A DNA stretch of 64,000 nt from Mucilaginibacter terrigena. GTDB lineage: Bacteria; Bacteroidota; Bacteroidia; Sphingobacteriales; Sphingobacteriaceae. Positions 8,852 through 16,346 of the stretch are shown here, in pieces. The first letter of the stretch is position 1; every line of letters starts with the position of its first letter. The DNA is taken from contig NZ_SEWG01000005.1 of assembly GCF_004168255.1 (NCBI RefSeq), positions 372,001 to 436,000 of the forward strand, given 5' to 3'. The translations under genes and the position numbers were made by a program. Under the pieces are notes generated by a model. It made no database searches, was not told where the DNA came from, and saw nothing but the letters and a program-made list of their open reading frames with translations.

Positions 8852-8859
8852 TATATTTG
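8852..8859 (+). promoter_or_regulatory. Predicted -7 box for the 8893 gene
   Basis: TATATTTG fits the Bacteroidota TAnnTTTG consensus and lies 33 bases before the ATG at 8893. No clear -33 TTTG was found. Confidence 0.55.
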
Positions 8860-8892
8860 CCTTTGGTATAATTACAAACCTAAACTTAAGTA

Positions 8893-10140
8893 ATGAGATC
8901 TTTTTACGCCTTTTTATTTTTTCTTTTTTTAGCCCCTGTAGTTGCCTTTTCACAATCAAATTTTAAACCTGGTTATATTGTTAATTTAAACAGCGATACA
9001 ACCCGTGGCTATGTAGATTATCGTGAATGGGTTAATAACCCATCAATGTTTATTTTTAAACCCACCACTGATGCGCAGCCTCAACAGATAGACATTAACA
9101 ATACAAAGGTTGTATCTGTGAACGGGCTTGAACAATATGAAGCTTACACGGCACAAATAAGTACAGCTTATATATCATCGCCTTTACCCGACCATTTGGA
9201 TACCAGCTTCCGTAAAGGAAAGGTATTTCTGAAACTGATAACCAAAGGTAAAAATGCCGCAATGTATGCTTATACAGATAAAATTAAACCGAGATTTTAT
9301 GCTTTTGATAATGAAAATTCAACATTGGCAGAACTTGGCCATTATGTATACATGGAACCGAAAAACCGGGTTGAAAAAACAGATAGCCGTTACAGGGCCA
9401 TTTTATATAACCTGGCCTCTAAATTTAATGCATTGGATGAAAAGCTTAACCGTAAAATAAGGGTAGCCGACTATAACGAGAATGAACTGGTAACAATATT
9501 TATTGCGCTAAACGGGAATGCAAATAGCCCTGTAATAAGTAAAAATTTATCTGGCGTGCGTTTTTTTGCCGGTGCGGGCATAAAATTCAATAACGTTTCA
9601 TTTAACGGGGCGACAGATTTTTTTACCGCGGGCACTTCGTCAAGCAGCACTACACCTACAATTTCTATAGGTGTAGACTATATGATCAATAAACAAACAC
9701 AACAGTTGTTTATACGCGCCGAAGTAACGGCATCGGGTGGCAGCTATGCCTTCAGGGAATCGTTTTCTGATGTATTAAATACCACAACGGCATTTAAATT
9801 TAAGCAGTACAATATAGCCATTGTACCGCAACTGATATATAATTATTACTCCGCCGAAAAATTTAAAGCGTATATTGGGGCTGGCGCAGCTATTAACTTT
9901 GCCTTTTACCAGGATTACTCCTACTCTAAAACATCGCCTATGTATGGCCCAAGCGGGGGGCCGCAGCCAAACTTAGAGAAAATATGGTTTTCGGTGCCGC
10001 TAAGGGCGGGGTTTATTATAAATAAACGTGTTGAGCCTTTTGCTGTTTACTCGCTACCGGGTTCTATTATCATAAATCAAGTTTCGGGCGCGAGGCTAAA
10101 ATCGCTGCAACTGGGCGTTAATTATTTATTCGGCAATTAA
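8893..10140 (+). CDS. Secreted envelope protein, probable outer-membrane barrel (paralog A)
   Basis: 415 residues with a signal peptide cleaved near VVAFSQ (about residue 21). The mature N-terminus reads SNFKPGYIVNLNSDTTRGYV and then DYREW, which is repeated with variation in the gene at 10594. The C-terminal half, from about residue 220, has alternating aromatic/polar strands (FFAGAGIKFNNVSF, YFIRAEV-like segments) and ends LGVNYLFGN, as in porin-like barrels. No enzyme motif is visible. It is the first of a duplicated pair with a VOC gene between. Function unknown; a role at the outer membrane is inferred. Confidence 0.75.
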   Translation: MRSFYAFLFFLFLAPVVAFSQSNFKPGYIVNLNSDTTRGYVDYREWVNNPSMFIFKPTTDAQPQQIDINNTKVVSVNGLEQYEAYTAQISTAYISSPLPDHLDTSFRKGKVFLKLITKGKNAAMYAYTDKIKPRFYAFDNENSTLAELGHYVYMEPKNRVEKTDSRYRAILYNLASKFNALDEKLNRKIRVADYNENELVTIFIALNGNANSPVISKNLSGVRFFAGAGIKFNNVSFNGATDFFTAGTSSSSTTPTISIGVDYMINKQTQQLFIRAEVTASGGSYAFRESFSDVLNTTTAFKFKQYNIAIVPQLIYNYYSAEKFKAYIGAGAAINFAFYQDYSYSKTSPMYGPSGGPQPNLEKIWFSVPLRAGFIINKRVEPFAVYSLPGSIIINQVSGARLKSLQLGVNYLFGN

Positions 10141-10158
10141 TTATAAAATCATCAAACT

Positions 10159-10536
10159 ATGGAAAGCTTATCCCCAAACATTTTTGTAACCGATATGAAA
10201 GCCACGGTAGCCCTTTACCGGATATTGGGCTTTGAAGTAACTATGAGCGTACCCGAAACCGGCGAAGAACTGATTTGGGCCATGATGGCCAACGGTAAGG
10301 TTACCATCATGTTTCAATCTTTTGAGAGCCTGGCAAATGAACTGCCCGAGATTAAGCGTACCGATGGCGGCTCGCTGCTGCTTTACATAAATGTTAGCGA
10401 CATTAATGGTTTGTTTAATAGTGTTAAGGGTAAAGTAACCGTGCTCAAAGGCCTTGAGAAAACCTTTTATGGGGCTACCGAATTTTCTATCGTTGATAAC
10501 AACAACTACGTTTTAACCTTTGCCCAGCACGAATAA
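10159..10536 (+). CDS. VOC-family (glyoxalase/bleomycin-resistance fold) protein
   Basis: 125 residues with the beta-alpha-beta-beta-beta pattern of the vicinal-oxygen-chelate fold: SPNIFVTDMKATVALYRILG at the N-terminus and STEFSIVDNNNY-like strands at the end (ATEFSIVDNNNYVLTF). Only one half of the glyoxalase metal site is recognisable, so enzyme activity cannot be assigned. It starts 18 bases after the 8893 gene and may be co-transcribed with it. Confidence 0.8.
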   Translation: MESLSPNIFVTDMKATVALYRILGFEVTMSVPETGEELIWAMMANGKVTIMFQSFESLANELPEIKRTDGGSLLLYINVSDINGLFNSVKGKVTVLKGLEKTFYGATEFSIVDNNNYVLTFAQHE

Positions 10537-10593
10537 ATGAAGTTTCGTTAACTAAATTCATTTTGCATACCTTCGTTTACTTAAACCTTATTC

Positions 10594-11835
10594 ATGAGAT
10601 ATATTTACACGTTGCTGTTTTTTTACCTTCTATTTTCTTTCGCTGCCAAAGCACAATCTAATTTTAAACCCGGATATGTTGTAAATACAAAACAGGATAC
10701 GGTTATTGGCTTTATTGATTACCGCGAATGGGTTAGAAATCCAACGCAGGTTACCTTTAGAAAAGATATGAACCAACCCGATCAAAAAATAACGCTTGAA
10801 AACAGCACTGCTTTTGGGGTAAACGGTATTGAGTATTATTATAAGGCTACTATACAAGCCAGTACCAGCTCATTAAACCCCTCAGTTGTAAGCAACGGTA
10901 TCGACACGTCAGTTACGACTAATACAGTTTTCCTGAAAACACTTGTTAAAGGCAAGGTATTATCGCTGTACTCTTATAACAACGAATATAAAGCTCATTA
11001 TTACATTATTAATGAGATCACTAATAAGATCATCGCACTGAATAAATACGTTTATTTAAACGAAGCGAAAGTATACGTAAATGTTAACAGCTATATAAAC
11101 CAACTGTTAAGCCTGGCTATACAATACCAACCCAACGATAAAAACTTACAGCCGCTGATAGCAAGATCGGGCTATAATGCCGGCGACTTTACCAATATAG
11201 TTCTTCAGTTAAACGGGGAGGCAGGGTTAAAACATACTATAAAACATAATAATGGCATGCGTTTTTTTGTTGGTGCAGCTGTAAAGAATAACAAAGTTTC
11301 GTTCGACGGGCCAAATTTTCTATTTGTTAAACATAGCACAAGTACTGTGGTCCCGGAACTATCTGCAGGGATAGATTATATACCGAATAAAAATATTGGT
11401 GTATTGGTTTTTCGTTTTGAACTTGCGGCATCCCAAAGTCGCTTTACAATAGCCGACCCGCAATCAAATGCGGTTGCGCTGCACAGCCTTGACTTTAAAC
11501 AAACGGCTATGTCTTTAACGCCTCAAATGTTATACAATGTTTACTCTACCGATAAACTGAAGGTTTTTGTTAATGCAGGCGCTTCGTTTAATTTTTATAG
11601 CTACAATAAACATTCGTACATATCAAAGTTTAACAACAGCACAGAAAACATTCAGGAAGGCTACCCTAAATTTAAATCCTTTCAGTTAGCCGTTCCTATT
11701 AATGTTGGTGTCGAAGTAGTAAAAAAATTCCAGGTTTTTGCCGGATACGTTCTACCTGCTGCAATTCACGAGGATGCCGTACGTACAACTCATATTTCTT
11801 CGATCCAGGGGGGCGTAAAATATTTATTTAATTAA
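10594..11835 (+). CDS. Secreted envelope protein, probable outer-membrane barrel (paralog B)
   Basis: 413 residues, clearly related to the 8893 product along its whole length: the signal peptide ends near AAKAQ, then SNFKPGYVVNTKQDTVIGF and DYREW. The C-terminal region again looks like a beta-barrel (MRFFVGAAVKNNKVSF, ending IQGGVKYLFN). A TACCTTCG box at 10568-10575 may serve as promoter. The pair probably arose by local duplication. No known function. Confidence 0.75.
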   Translation: MRYIYTLLFFYLLFSFAAKAQSNFKPGYVVNTKQDTVIGFIDYREWVRNPTQVTFRKDMNQPDQKITLENSTAFGVNGIEYYYKATIQASTSSLNPSVVSNGIDTSVTTNTVFLKTLVKGKVLSLYSYNNEYKAHYYIINEITNKIIALNKYVYLNEAKVYVNVNSYINQLLSLAIQYQPNDKNLQPLIARSGYNAGDFTNIVLQLNGEAGLKHTIKHNNGMRFFVGAAVKNNKVSFDGPNFLFVKHSTSTVVPELSAGIDYIPNKNIGVLVFRFELAASQSRFTIADPQSNAVALHSLDFKQTAMSLTPQMLYNVYSTDKLKVFVNAGASFNFYSYNKHSYISKFNNSTENIQEGYPKFKSFQLAVPINVGVEVVKKFQVFAGYVLPAAIHEDAVRTTHISSIQGGVKYLFN

Positions 11836-11872
11836 GGTATATCTATCATTATAGCAATATTATGTTCTGCCA

Positions 11873-12238
11873 ATGATAACTTTTAAACGCGTAGACCATT
11901 TTCATATTTGTGTACCGCCGGAGAAGCTGGAAGAAGCAAAAGAATTTTATACAAAAGTGCTTGGGCTGGAATTGATTTACCGGCCCGATCACATTTTCTC
12001 ATCTGCCGGTTACTGGTTTAACATTGGCGATGCGCAGCTGCACATTGGCATTGAGCCTGCCTTGCCCCGCAGCATCCGCCATACGGCACTGGAAGTTGTT
12101 GATGTGGCTGCCGCACGGAGGCATTTAGAAGCGAATGAGGTAAAGATTTTGGAAGAACCCGTTATCCCGGGCCGCACGCGTTTTGCATTTATCGACCCCT
12201 TTGGTAACCGTATGGAATTGCTGCAAATTACCGGCTAA
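11873..12238 (+). CDS. VOC-family protein
   Basis: 121 residues, a single glyoxalase-like domain: FKRVDHFHICVPPEKLEEAK, FYTKVLGLEL, LHIGIEP and FIDPFGNRMELLQ. The H of DHFHI, the H of QLHIG, a central H in IRHTALEV and the E of RMELLQ resemble the metal ligands of true VOC enzymes more than the 10159 protein does. Substrate unknown; lyase or dioxygenase activity is possible. Confidence 0.85.
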   Translation: MITFKRVDHFHICVPPEKLEEAKEFYTKVLGLELIYRPDHIFSSAGYWFNIGDAQLHIGIEPALPRSIRHTALEVVDVAAARRHLEANEVKILEEPVIPGRTRFAFIDPFGNRMELLQITG

Positions 12239-12289
12239 CAAAAATCATTGGCCTGATTTATGCGTATATAGCAAAAATATTAAGGCTGC

Positions 12290-12661
12290 ATGAAACTGAT
12301 CTCCCCAAAACTACACGGTATTATAGATTATGTACTAATACTTTTCCTGTATTTATCCCCTACGTTATTTGCCATGCCTAAGGATATCGCCTCAGATACC
12401 TACCTATTGGCTACAGCACAATTGCTGCTTACAGTTATCACCAATTACAGTTTTGGGTTGTTTAGGGCTGTGCCATTAACTACGCATCGTATAATTGAAC
12501 TGGTTATATCTGCCGGGATGATAATTGCGGTATTTACATTATTTAAGTACGATGAGCGTGCGAAACCTTTTTATTTAGGTGTGGGTATATTTTGGTTTAT
12601 TGTGGCATTTTTTACCGACCCCGATAAAAGGCGTGATACTATTAAAGCGCCAATTCTATAG
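12290..12661 (+). CDS. Small integral membrane protein (SPW-like)
   Basis: 123 residues with about four transmembrane segments: IIDYVLILFLYLSPTLF, TYLLATAQLLLTVITNYSFG, IIELVISAGMIIAVFTLF and FYLGVGIFWFIVAFF. The pattern fits SPW-type small membrane proteins, but the assignment is tentative. Its 3' end overlaps the convergent alkyltransferase-like gene by 20 bases. Confidence 0.7.
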   Translation: MKLISPKLHGIIDYVLILFLYLSPTLFAMPKDIASDTYLLATAQLLLTVITNYSFGLFRAVPLTTHRIIELVISAGMIIAVFTLFKYDERAKPFYLGVGIFWFIVAFFTDPDKRRDTIKAPIL

Positions 12662-12974
12662 CCGGATCCCAAAAGATCCCGTTAAAATTCTGCACCTGGT
12701 TATCCACTACTTCAACGCCTTCGCTTTGCAGCATTTGCTCCATGGTGTCGCCGCCAAAATGGAATTTGCCGGTTAGCAGGCCTTGCTTGTTCAATACACG
12801 GTGTGCGGGTACCGGCGGGTTTGCCGTGCCACAGGCCATCATGGCATAGCCCACTATCCGTGATGATTGCTTAGACCCCAGGTACGCAGCAATAGCCCCG
12901 TAAGATGTTACCCTGCCCCGGGGTATCTGCCTCACCACATCGTATACGTTTTCGAAAAAATTATACTCGGGCAT
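12642..12974 (-). CDS. Alkyltransferase-like protein (MGMT family, no acceptor cysteine)
   Basis: 110 residues of the O6-alkylguanine-DNA alkyltransferase DNA-binding domain: RQIPRGRVTSYGAIA and the active-site segment PPVPAHRVLNKQG. The catalytic cysteine of PCHRV is replaced by alanine (PAHRV), which defines alkyltransferase-like proteins. In known family members these bind O6-alkylguanine and hand the lesion to nucleotide excision repair rather than repairing it. It follows trmB after five bases, so the two are probably one transcript. Confidence 0.88.
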   Translation of the reverse strand: MPEYNFFENVYDVVRQIPRGRVTSYGAIAAYLGSKQSSRIVGYAMMACGTANPPVPAHRVLNKQGLLTGKFHFGGDTMEQMLQSEGVEVVDNQVQNFNGIFWDPAIELAL

Positions 12975-12979
12975 GGGGG

Positions 12980-13627
12980 TTAAAATGAGAATTTAAGGTA
13001 ATTAATATTCTTATTATGCTGAAGGTATTTTTTCTCGTAATAGGTTTTGATAGATAGCACATCATCCGCATACTCAGAGTGGTACAGGTCTTCAGTTTTT
13101 GCGAACAGCTTTAAATTTAGTTCGGTTATTTTATCGGCAGTGTAGGTATGCAGGCCGTCGTTATCTGTTTTTAGGTTCATGTAGCCGCCTGGTTTTAGCA
13201 CCACACGGTACATATCTAAAAAGCGCGGCGAGGTAAGTCTTTTTTTCTCGCGGCTTAGCTGTGGTTGGGGGTCCGGGAAGGTGATCCAGATCTCGTCAAC
13301 TTCGCCTTCGGCAAAATAATCTACCAGGTTCTCTATCTGCATGCGTAAAAAGGCAACATTTGTTACGCCGTCTTCCAGCGCGGTTTTGGCCCCGCGCCAA
13401 ATGCGGTTGCCCTTGTAATCTATCCCGATGAAGTTTTTACCGGGAAACATTTGCGCAAGATTAACGGTGTATTCGCCTTTGCCGCAGGCCAGTTCTAATA
13501 CAACCGGATTGTTGTTTTTGAAAAAGCCACCGGCCCAGTTGCCTTTAAAAGGTTTGCCGGCATCTAATTGTAATACATTGCTAAATGTTTCTATCTCGGC
13601 GAAGCGCCGTACCTTATCTTTTCCCAT
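12980..13627 (-). CDS. trmB: tRNA (guanine-N7-)-methyltransferase
   Basis: Methylates G46 of tRNAs using S-adenosylmethionine. With start MGKDKVRRFAEIETF (ATG at 13627-13625) the protein is 215 residues. The SAM site is VLELACGKGEYTVNLA and the catalytic segment is DEIWITFPDPQPQ, diagnostic for TrmB. A longer frame starts at 13675, but its extra 16 residues are not family-like and a TAnnTTTG box lies between the two starts, so the shorter start is chosen. Probable operon with the alkyltransferase-like gene. Confidence 0.93.
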   Translation of the reverse strand: MGKDKVRRFAEIETFSNVLQLDAGKPFKGNWAGGFFKNNNPVVLELACGKGEYTVNLAQMFPGKNFIGIDYKGNRIWRGAKTALEDGVTNVAFLRMQIENLVDYFAEGEVDEIWITFPDPQPQLSREKKRLTSPRFLDMYRVVLKPGGYMNLKTDNDGLHTYTADKITELNLKLFAKTEDLYHSEYADDVLSIKTYYEKKYLQHNKNINYLKFSF

Positions 13628-13633
13628 AAAATG

Positions 13634-13641
13634 CAAAAATA
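13634..13641 (-). promoter_or_regulatory. Predicted -7 box for trmB
   Basis: TATTTTTG on the minus strand, ending six bases before the trmB ATG. The predicted transcript would be essentially leaderless. Confidence 0.6.
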
Positions 13642-13758
13642 AGTATTTGTTTTTAAGATGGATGATTTTAACCACAGAGGTTCACAGAGAGAAACACACA
13701 AAGTAAAAGCTAATATTTAAAAGTAAAATTTCCTGCTAACTCGCCGGTAAAAGTATCA

Positions 13759-13796
13759 AACAAAAAAAGGGATAAACCCTGTAGGTATATCCCTTT
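13759..13796 (-). terminator. Rho-independent terminator of the YtxH/holin-like/13836 genes
   Basis: A 9-bp stem (AAAGGGATA / TATCCCTTT, 13766-13796) is followed on the minus strand by a run of T residues, 40 bases past the stop at 13836. Confidence 0.75.
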
Positions 13797-13835
13797 CCCT
13801 TTTAAACCGTATTTCGCAACAGGGTTTAAAGCTTT

Positions 13836-14291
13836 TTAATATGGCTGGTATGCCGGTACGTCGTCTTTTTCCAGCACTATGCCGGTTTGTTTGTCGGCTT
13901 TATCCTTCTTTTTAAACAGGTTACCAAACAATCCTTTGGCCTTATCCCAAACGCCGCTCACATTATCTTCGCTGATATAGTGCGATGCTTTTTGCGAAAG
14001 GATACCAACCAGTGTTTTAACAATAAAGTTTGAATGCCTGAATATGGTTTTGTTGAGCGTTAGCGGGAGTACAAACCTCGATATCAGCCCTAAAAAATCC
14101 TGGTTAAAAAAGCTTGCGCCTTTTATACCATCGGTAGCGGCTGATTTTGGAAACAACGAAAGCACGGTTGAAAATATAGCAGACGGGCCGCTAAAGCGCG
14201 CTTTTAAAGCGATAGCTTGCTGAGCCTCTAAATTTTTTAGCCTGCCAATTTCGCCCTGCAGTTCAAATATATTTCTGATAGGTGTTTCCAT
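13836..14291 (-). CDS. Uncharacterised protein, last gene of small envelope cluster
   Basis: 151 residues, not recognised. The N-terminus (IRNIFELQGEIGRLKNLEAQ) looks helical. The centre is moderately hydrophobic, and the C-terminus is charged and rich in lysine (NLFKKKDKADK) before a tail VPAYQPY. No signal peptide or catalytic motif is evident. It starts four bases after the holin-like gene and is followed by a terminator, so it belongs to the same operon and probably acts at the membrane with its neighbours. Confidence 0.7.
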   Translation of the reverse strand: METPIRNIFELQGEIGRLKNLEAQQAIALKARFSGPSAIFSTVLSLFPKSAATDGIKGASFFNQDFLGLISRFVLPLTLNKTIFRHSNFIVKTLVGILSQKASHYISEDNVSGVWDKAKGLFGNLFKKKDKADKQTGIVLEKDDVPAYQPY

Positions 14292-14295
14292 GTTC

Positions 14296-14637
14296 TTATT
14301 TAAATAACTTACGGATCATAGCATTAATAATTGGCCGTTCGAAGCTGCGTTTTGCCACCATTATCAATACGGCTATAAACAGGTATAAAAGCGCTACGCA
14401 GCCAAATCCCTGCCAGTACGAATGCAATACATCGGCCAGGAAGAGTGCCAGCGTAAAACTCGCGAACAAAAAAGTTAACAATAGCCCCAGAATAATAACT
14501 ATATCTGTTATCAGGTCGGCTACTATTGATGTGCTGCGCTCAATAACTTCGTATTTTAAAAGTTTAAAGCGCGTTTCAGCGTAGTCTTTCAACTGGTCGA
14601 CAATAGGGCGTGCCGTTTCTTCTTTTTCGTTTTCCAT
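14296..14637 (-). CDS. Holin-X-like (superfamily III) membrane protein
   Basis: 113 residues with two long transmembrane segments (IVADLITDIVIILGLLLTFL to about residue 66, and FGCVALLYLFIAVLIMVA) after a charged N-terminus with RPIVDQLKDYAETRFKLLKY. This is the pattern of chromosomal proteins annotated as putative Actinobacterial Holin-X. There are no phage genes nearby, so a lysis role is unlikely; the family usually occurs beside YtxH proteins, as here. Confidence 0.8.
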   Translation of the reverse strand: MENEKEETARPIVDQLKDYAETRFKLLKYEVIERSTSIVADLITDIVIILGLLLTFLFASFTLALFLADVLHSYWQGFGCVALLYLFIAVLIMVAKRSFERPIINAMIRKLFK

Positions 14638-14682
14638 ATAAATTGTTATTTACGGCATATTAAATAGTATCCGCAAGAGTAA

Positions 14683-14949
14683 TTATGCGTGCTCCAGGTC
14701 GTCCTGATATTCTTCTTCGGCGCCTTTAACTTTGCTTTTAATGTTTTCTACAACTTTATCTTTTAGGCCTACAAGTTTATCGATCTCATTAGCGGCGGTT
14801 TCTTTGATCGAATCGCCAAGGTTAGCTAATGATTCTGAAAGCTTGTCGCGTGTTTCGGTACCTTTATCGGGTGCAAATAAAATTCCCAGTGCCGCACCTG
14901 CCGCTAATCCTGCCAGTAGGGCGACAATAACTTTTGTGTTATCGTTCAT
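14683..14949 (-). CDS. YtxH-domain protein
   Basis: 88 residues. One glycine/alanine-rich transmembrane segment (VIVALLAGLAAGAALGILFA) is followed by PDKGTETRDKLSE and an amphipathic, charged helix region, the typical YtxH layout. In other bacteria such proteins are general stress or envelope proteins. It is the first gene of the three-gene cluster ending at 13836. Confidence 0.88.
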   Translation of the reverse strand: MNDNTKVIVALLAGLAAGAALGILFAPDKGTETRDKLSESLANLGDSIKETAANEIDKLVGLKDKVVENIKSKVKGAEEEYQDDLEHA

Positions 14950-15014
14950 ATTGTATTAATTTTTAAGTTGAATATTTGTTTTATAATTATTAAATAATTT
15001 TATTTCTTGTGTGT

Positions 15015-16061
15015 TTATTGCATTTCGGGGCCGGTCCTTATCCGCTCCAGTCTGTCGGCGGCCATGCGGTTGGTTTCGTATATCTCCAATAATAGTAAAA
15101 AATACGACAGCAACACAGGCCCAAAAACCAGGCCAAGAATACCAAAAAGCGGCAAGCCGATAAACACTCCTATAACTGATATAATGGGGTGCGTATTGCC
15201 TATACGCTTATTGATGATCATTCGTAACACGTTATCTACATTGCCAATAAACAGTAACCCATAGGCTAACAGCAATATACCTTTTACATTATGCCCTCCG
15301 GCAAATAATATAACACTTGCGGGTATGCACATGGTTGGCGCACCAACCACCGGTAAAAACGACAGGAACGACCCTATAACACCCCAAAAAATAGCGTCAG
15401 GGATCCCAAAGGCGTAAAAGCCCATGGCCAGCAATATACCCTGTGTAATAGCTATTATACCTTGCCCCAATACATTGGAGTAGGTAGAGTTACGTAACTC
15501 TGTCGCAAACTTTAAGGCATGCTGCTCGCGGAAGGGGGCATATTTTAACAGGCCTACTTCAAACTCGCGCATTTGCACAAACATAAAGTACAATAAAAAA
15601 TACATTACCAGCAAGGTAAGTATGATGCTTGCGGCGCTGCCCAGCAACGATGGAAACAGATCGGCAGCGTAGGCCCCTAATTTTTGCAAGGTATTTTCGG
15701 CAAAGTGGGGCTGGTTTAAGTTAGCGGCGGTAAACGCGTCAATCTTTTCGGTCCATTTATCAATATTGATAGCCTCGCGGTTAATGCTTCCTATTTTGCC
15801 TATCACCATAATACTTAACGACAGGAACGGGATAACAATAACTATTAGCGATATGAGGATGATAATAATGGCGGCCAGCGCGCTGTTAAGCTTGCGCCGC
15901 TCTATCATGTATATGTAAAAAGGTCTGAAGATGGTGAAAAGTACGATAGCCCCCAATATGGAACTGAAAAGGTCGCTTAAAGCGTACAATAAAAAGCAGC
16001 CGAGCACAACAATACTTACCAGTATAATATTATTGCGCTGCTTATAATTAAAAATGGACAT
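15015..16061 (-). CDS. AI-2E family transporter (PerM/YdiK type)
   Basis: 348 residues with about seven to eight transmembrane helices. Signature regions include the paired N-terminal helices (IILVSIVVLGCFLLYALSDL), LLVMYFLLYFMFV and the re-entrant part AIFWGVIGSFLSFLPVVGA, then PIISVIGVFIGLPLFGILG. Members export autoinducer-2 or act as Na+/H+ antiporters; the sequence does not decide. The hairpin at 16109-16129 separates it from the upstream regulator genes. Confidence 0.88.
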   Translation of the reverse strand: MSIFNYKQRNNIILVSIVVLGCFLLYALSDLFSSILGAIVLFTIFRPFYIYMIERRKLNSALAAIIIILISLIVIVIPFLSLSIMVIGKIGSINREAINIDKWTEKIDAFTAANLNQPHFAENTLQKLGAYAADLFPSLLGSAASIILTLLVMYFLLYFMFVQMREFEVGLLKYAPFREQHALKFATELRNSTYSNVLGQGIIAITQGILLAMGFYAFGIPDAIFWGVIGSFLSFLPVVGAPTMCIPASVILFAGGHNVKGILLLAYGLLFIGNVDNVLRMIINKRIGNTHPIISVIGVFIGLPLFGILGLVFGPVLLSYFLLLLEIYETNRMAADRLERIRTGPEMQ

Positions 16062-16108
16062 TGTTTACACTGGAAAGCTAATTGTGATACTAATATATAA
16101 ACAAAAAA

Positions 16109-16129
16109 GCGCTAAAAAGTTTTTAGCGC
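16109..16129 (-). terminator. Terminator after the NtrC/H-box pair
   Basis: Perfect 10-bp stem (GCGCTAAAAA/TTTTTAGCGC) with a one-base centre, followed on the minus strand by TTTTTTG; 15 bases after the stop at 16144. Confidence 0.8.
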
Positions 16130-16143
16130 CTACGGCATAATTT

Positions 16144-16344
16144 CTATTCAAAACCCTCAAGCAGTTTATCAATTTTTTGTGCCGATTGCGTAAGGCTGTC
16201 CAGGTAAAGGTTAAGGTCGCTGTTATTATCCTCTACCTCGTATCTAAGCCCTTCTAAAGCCAGTTGAATATTTGATAGCTGGTTTTTAATATCGTGCTTT
16301 AACATATCAAAATCCCGGGGCTTGTTGGTGTCCTCGGCAGCCAT
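16144..16344 (-). CDS. 66-residue stand-alone H-box (DHp-like) protein
   Basis: A very small protein whose centre, FDMLKHDIKNQLSNIQLALE, looks like the phospho-accepting H-box of histidine kinases (candidate site H17). It then has a second helix (YLDSLTQSAQKIDKLLEGF), as in a dimerisation/phosphotransfer hairpin. No ATP-binding domain follows; a terminator does. The start is two bases after the stop of the NtrC-type regulator, so the pair is co-translated. It may dimerise with, dephosphorylate or relay phosphate to that regulator; this is inference. The alternative is a non-phosphorylated coiled coil. Confidence 0.75.
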   Translation of the reverse strand: MAAEDTNKPRDFDMLKHDIKNQLSNIQLALEGLRYEVEDNNSDLNLYLDSLTQSAQKIDKLLEGFE

Positions 16345-16346
16345 AA

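Noticed and set aside
14296..14637. Prophage holin
   Set aside because: No phage genes nearby; it belongs to a chromosomal YtxH/Holin-X cluster.
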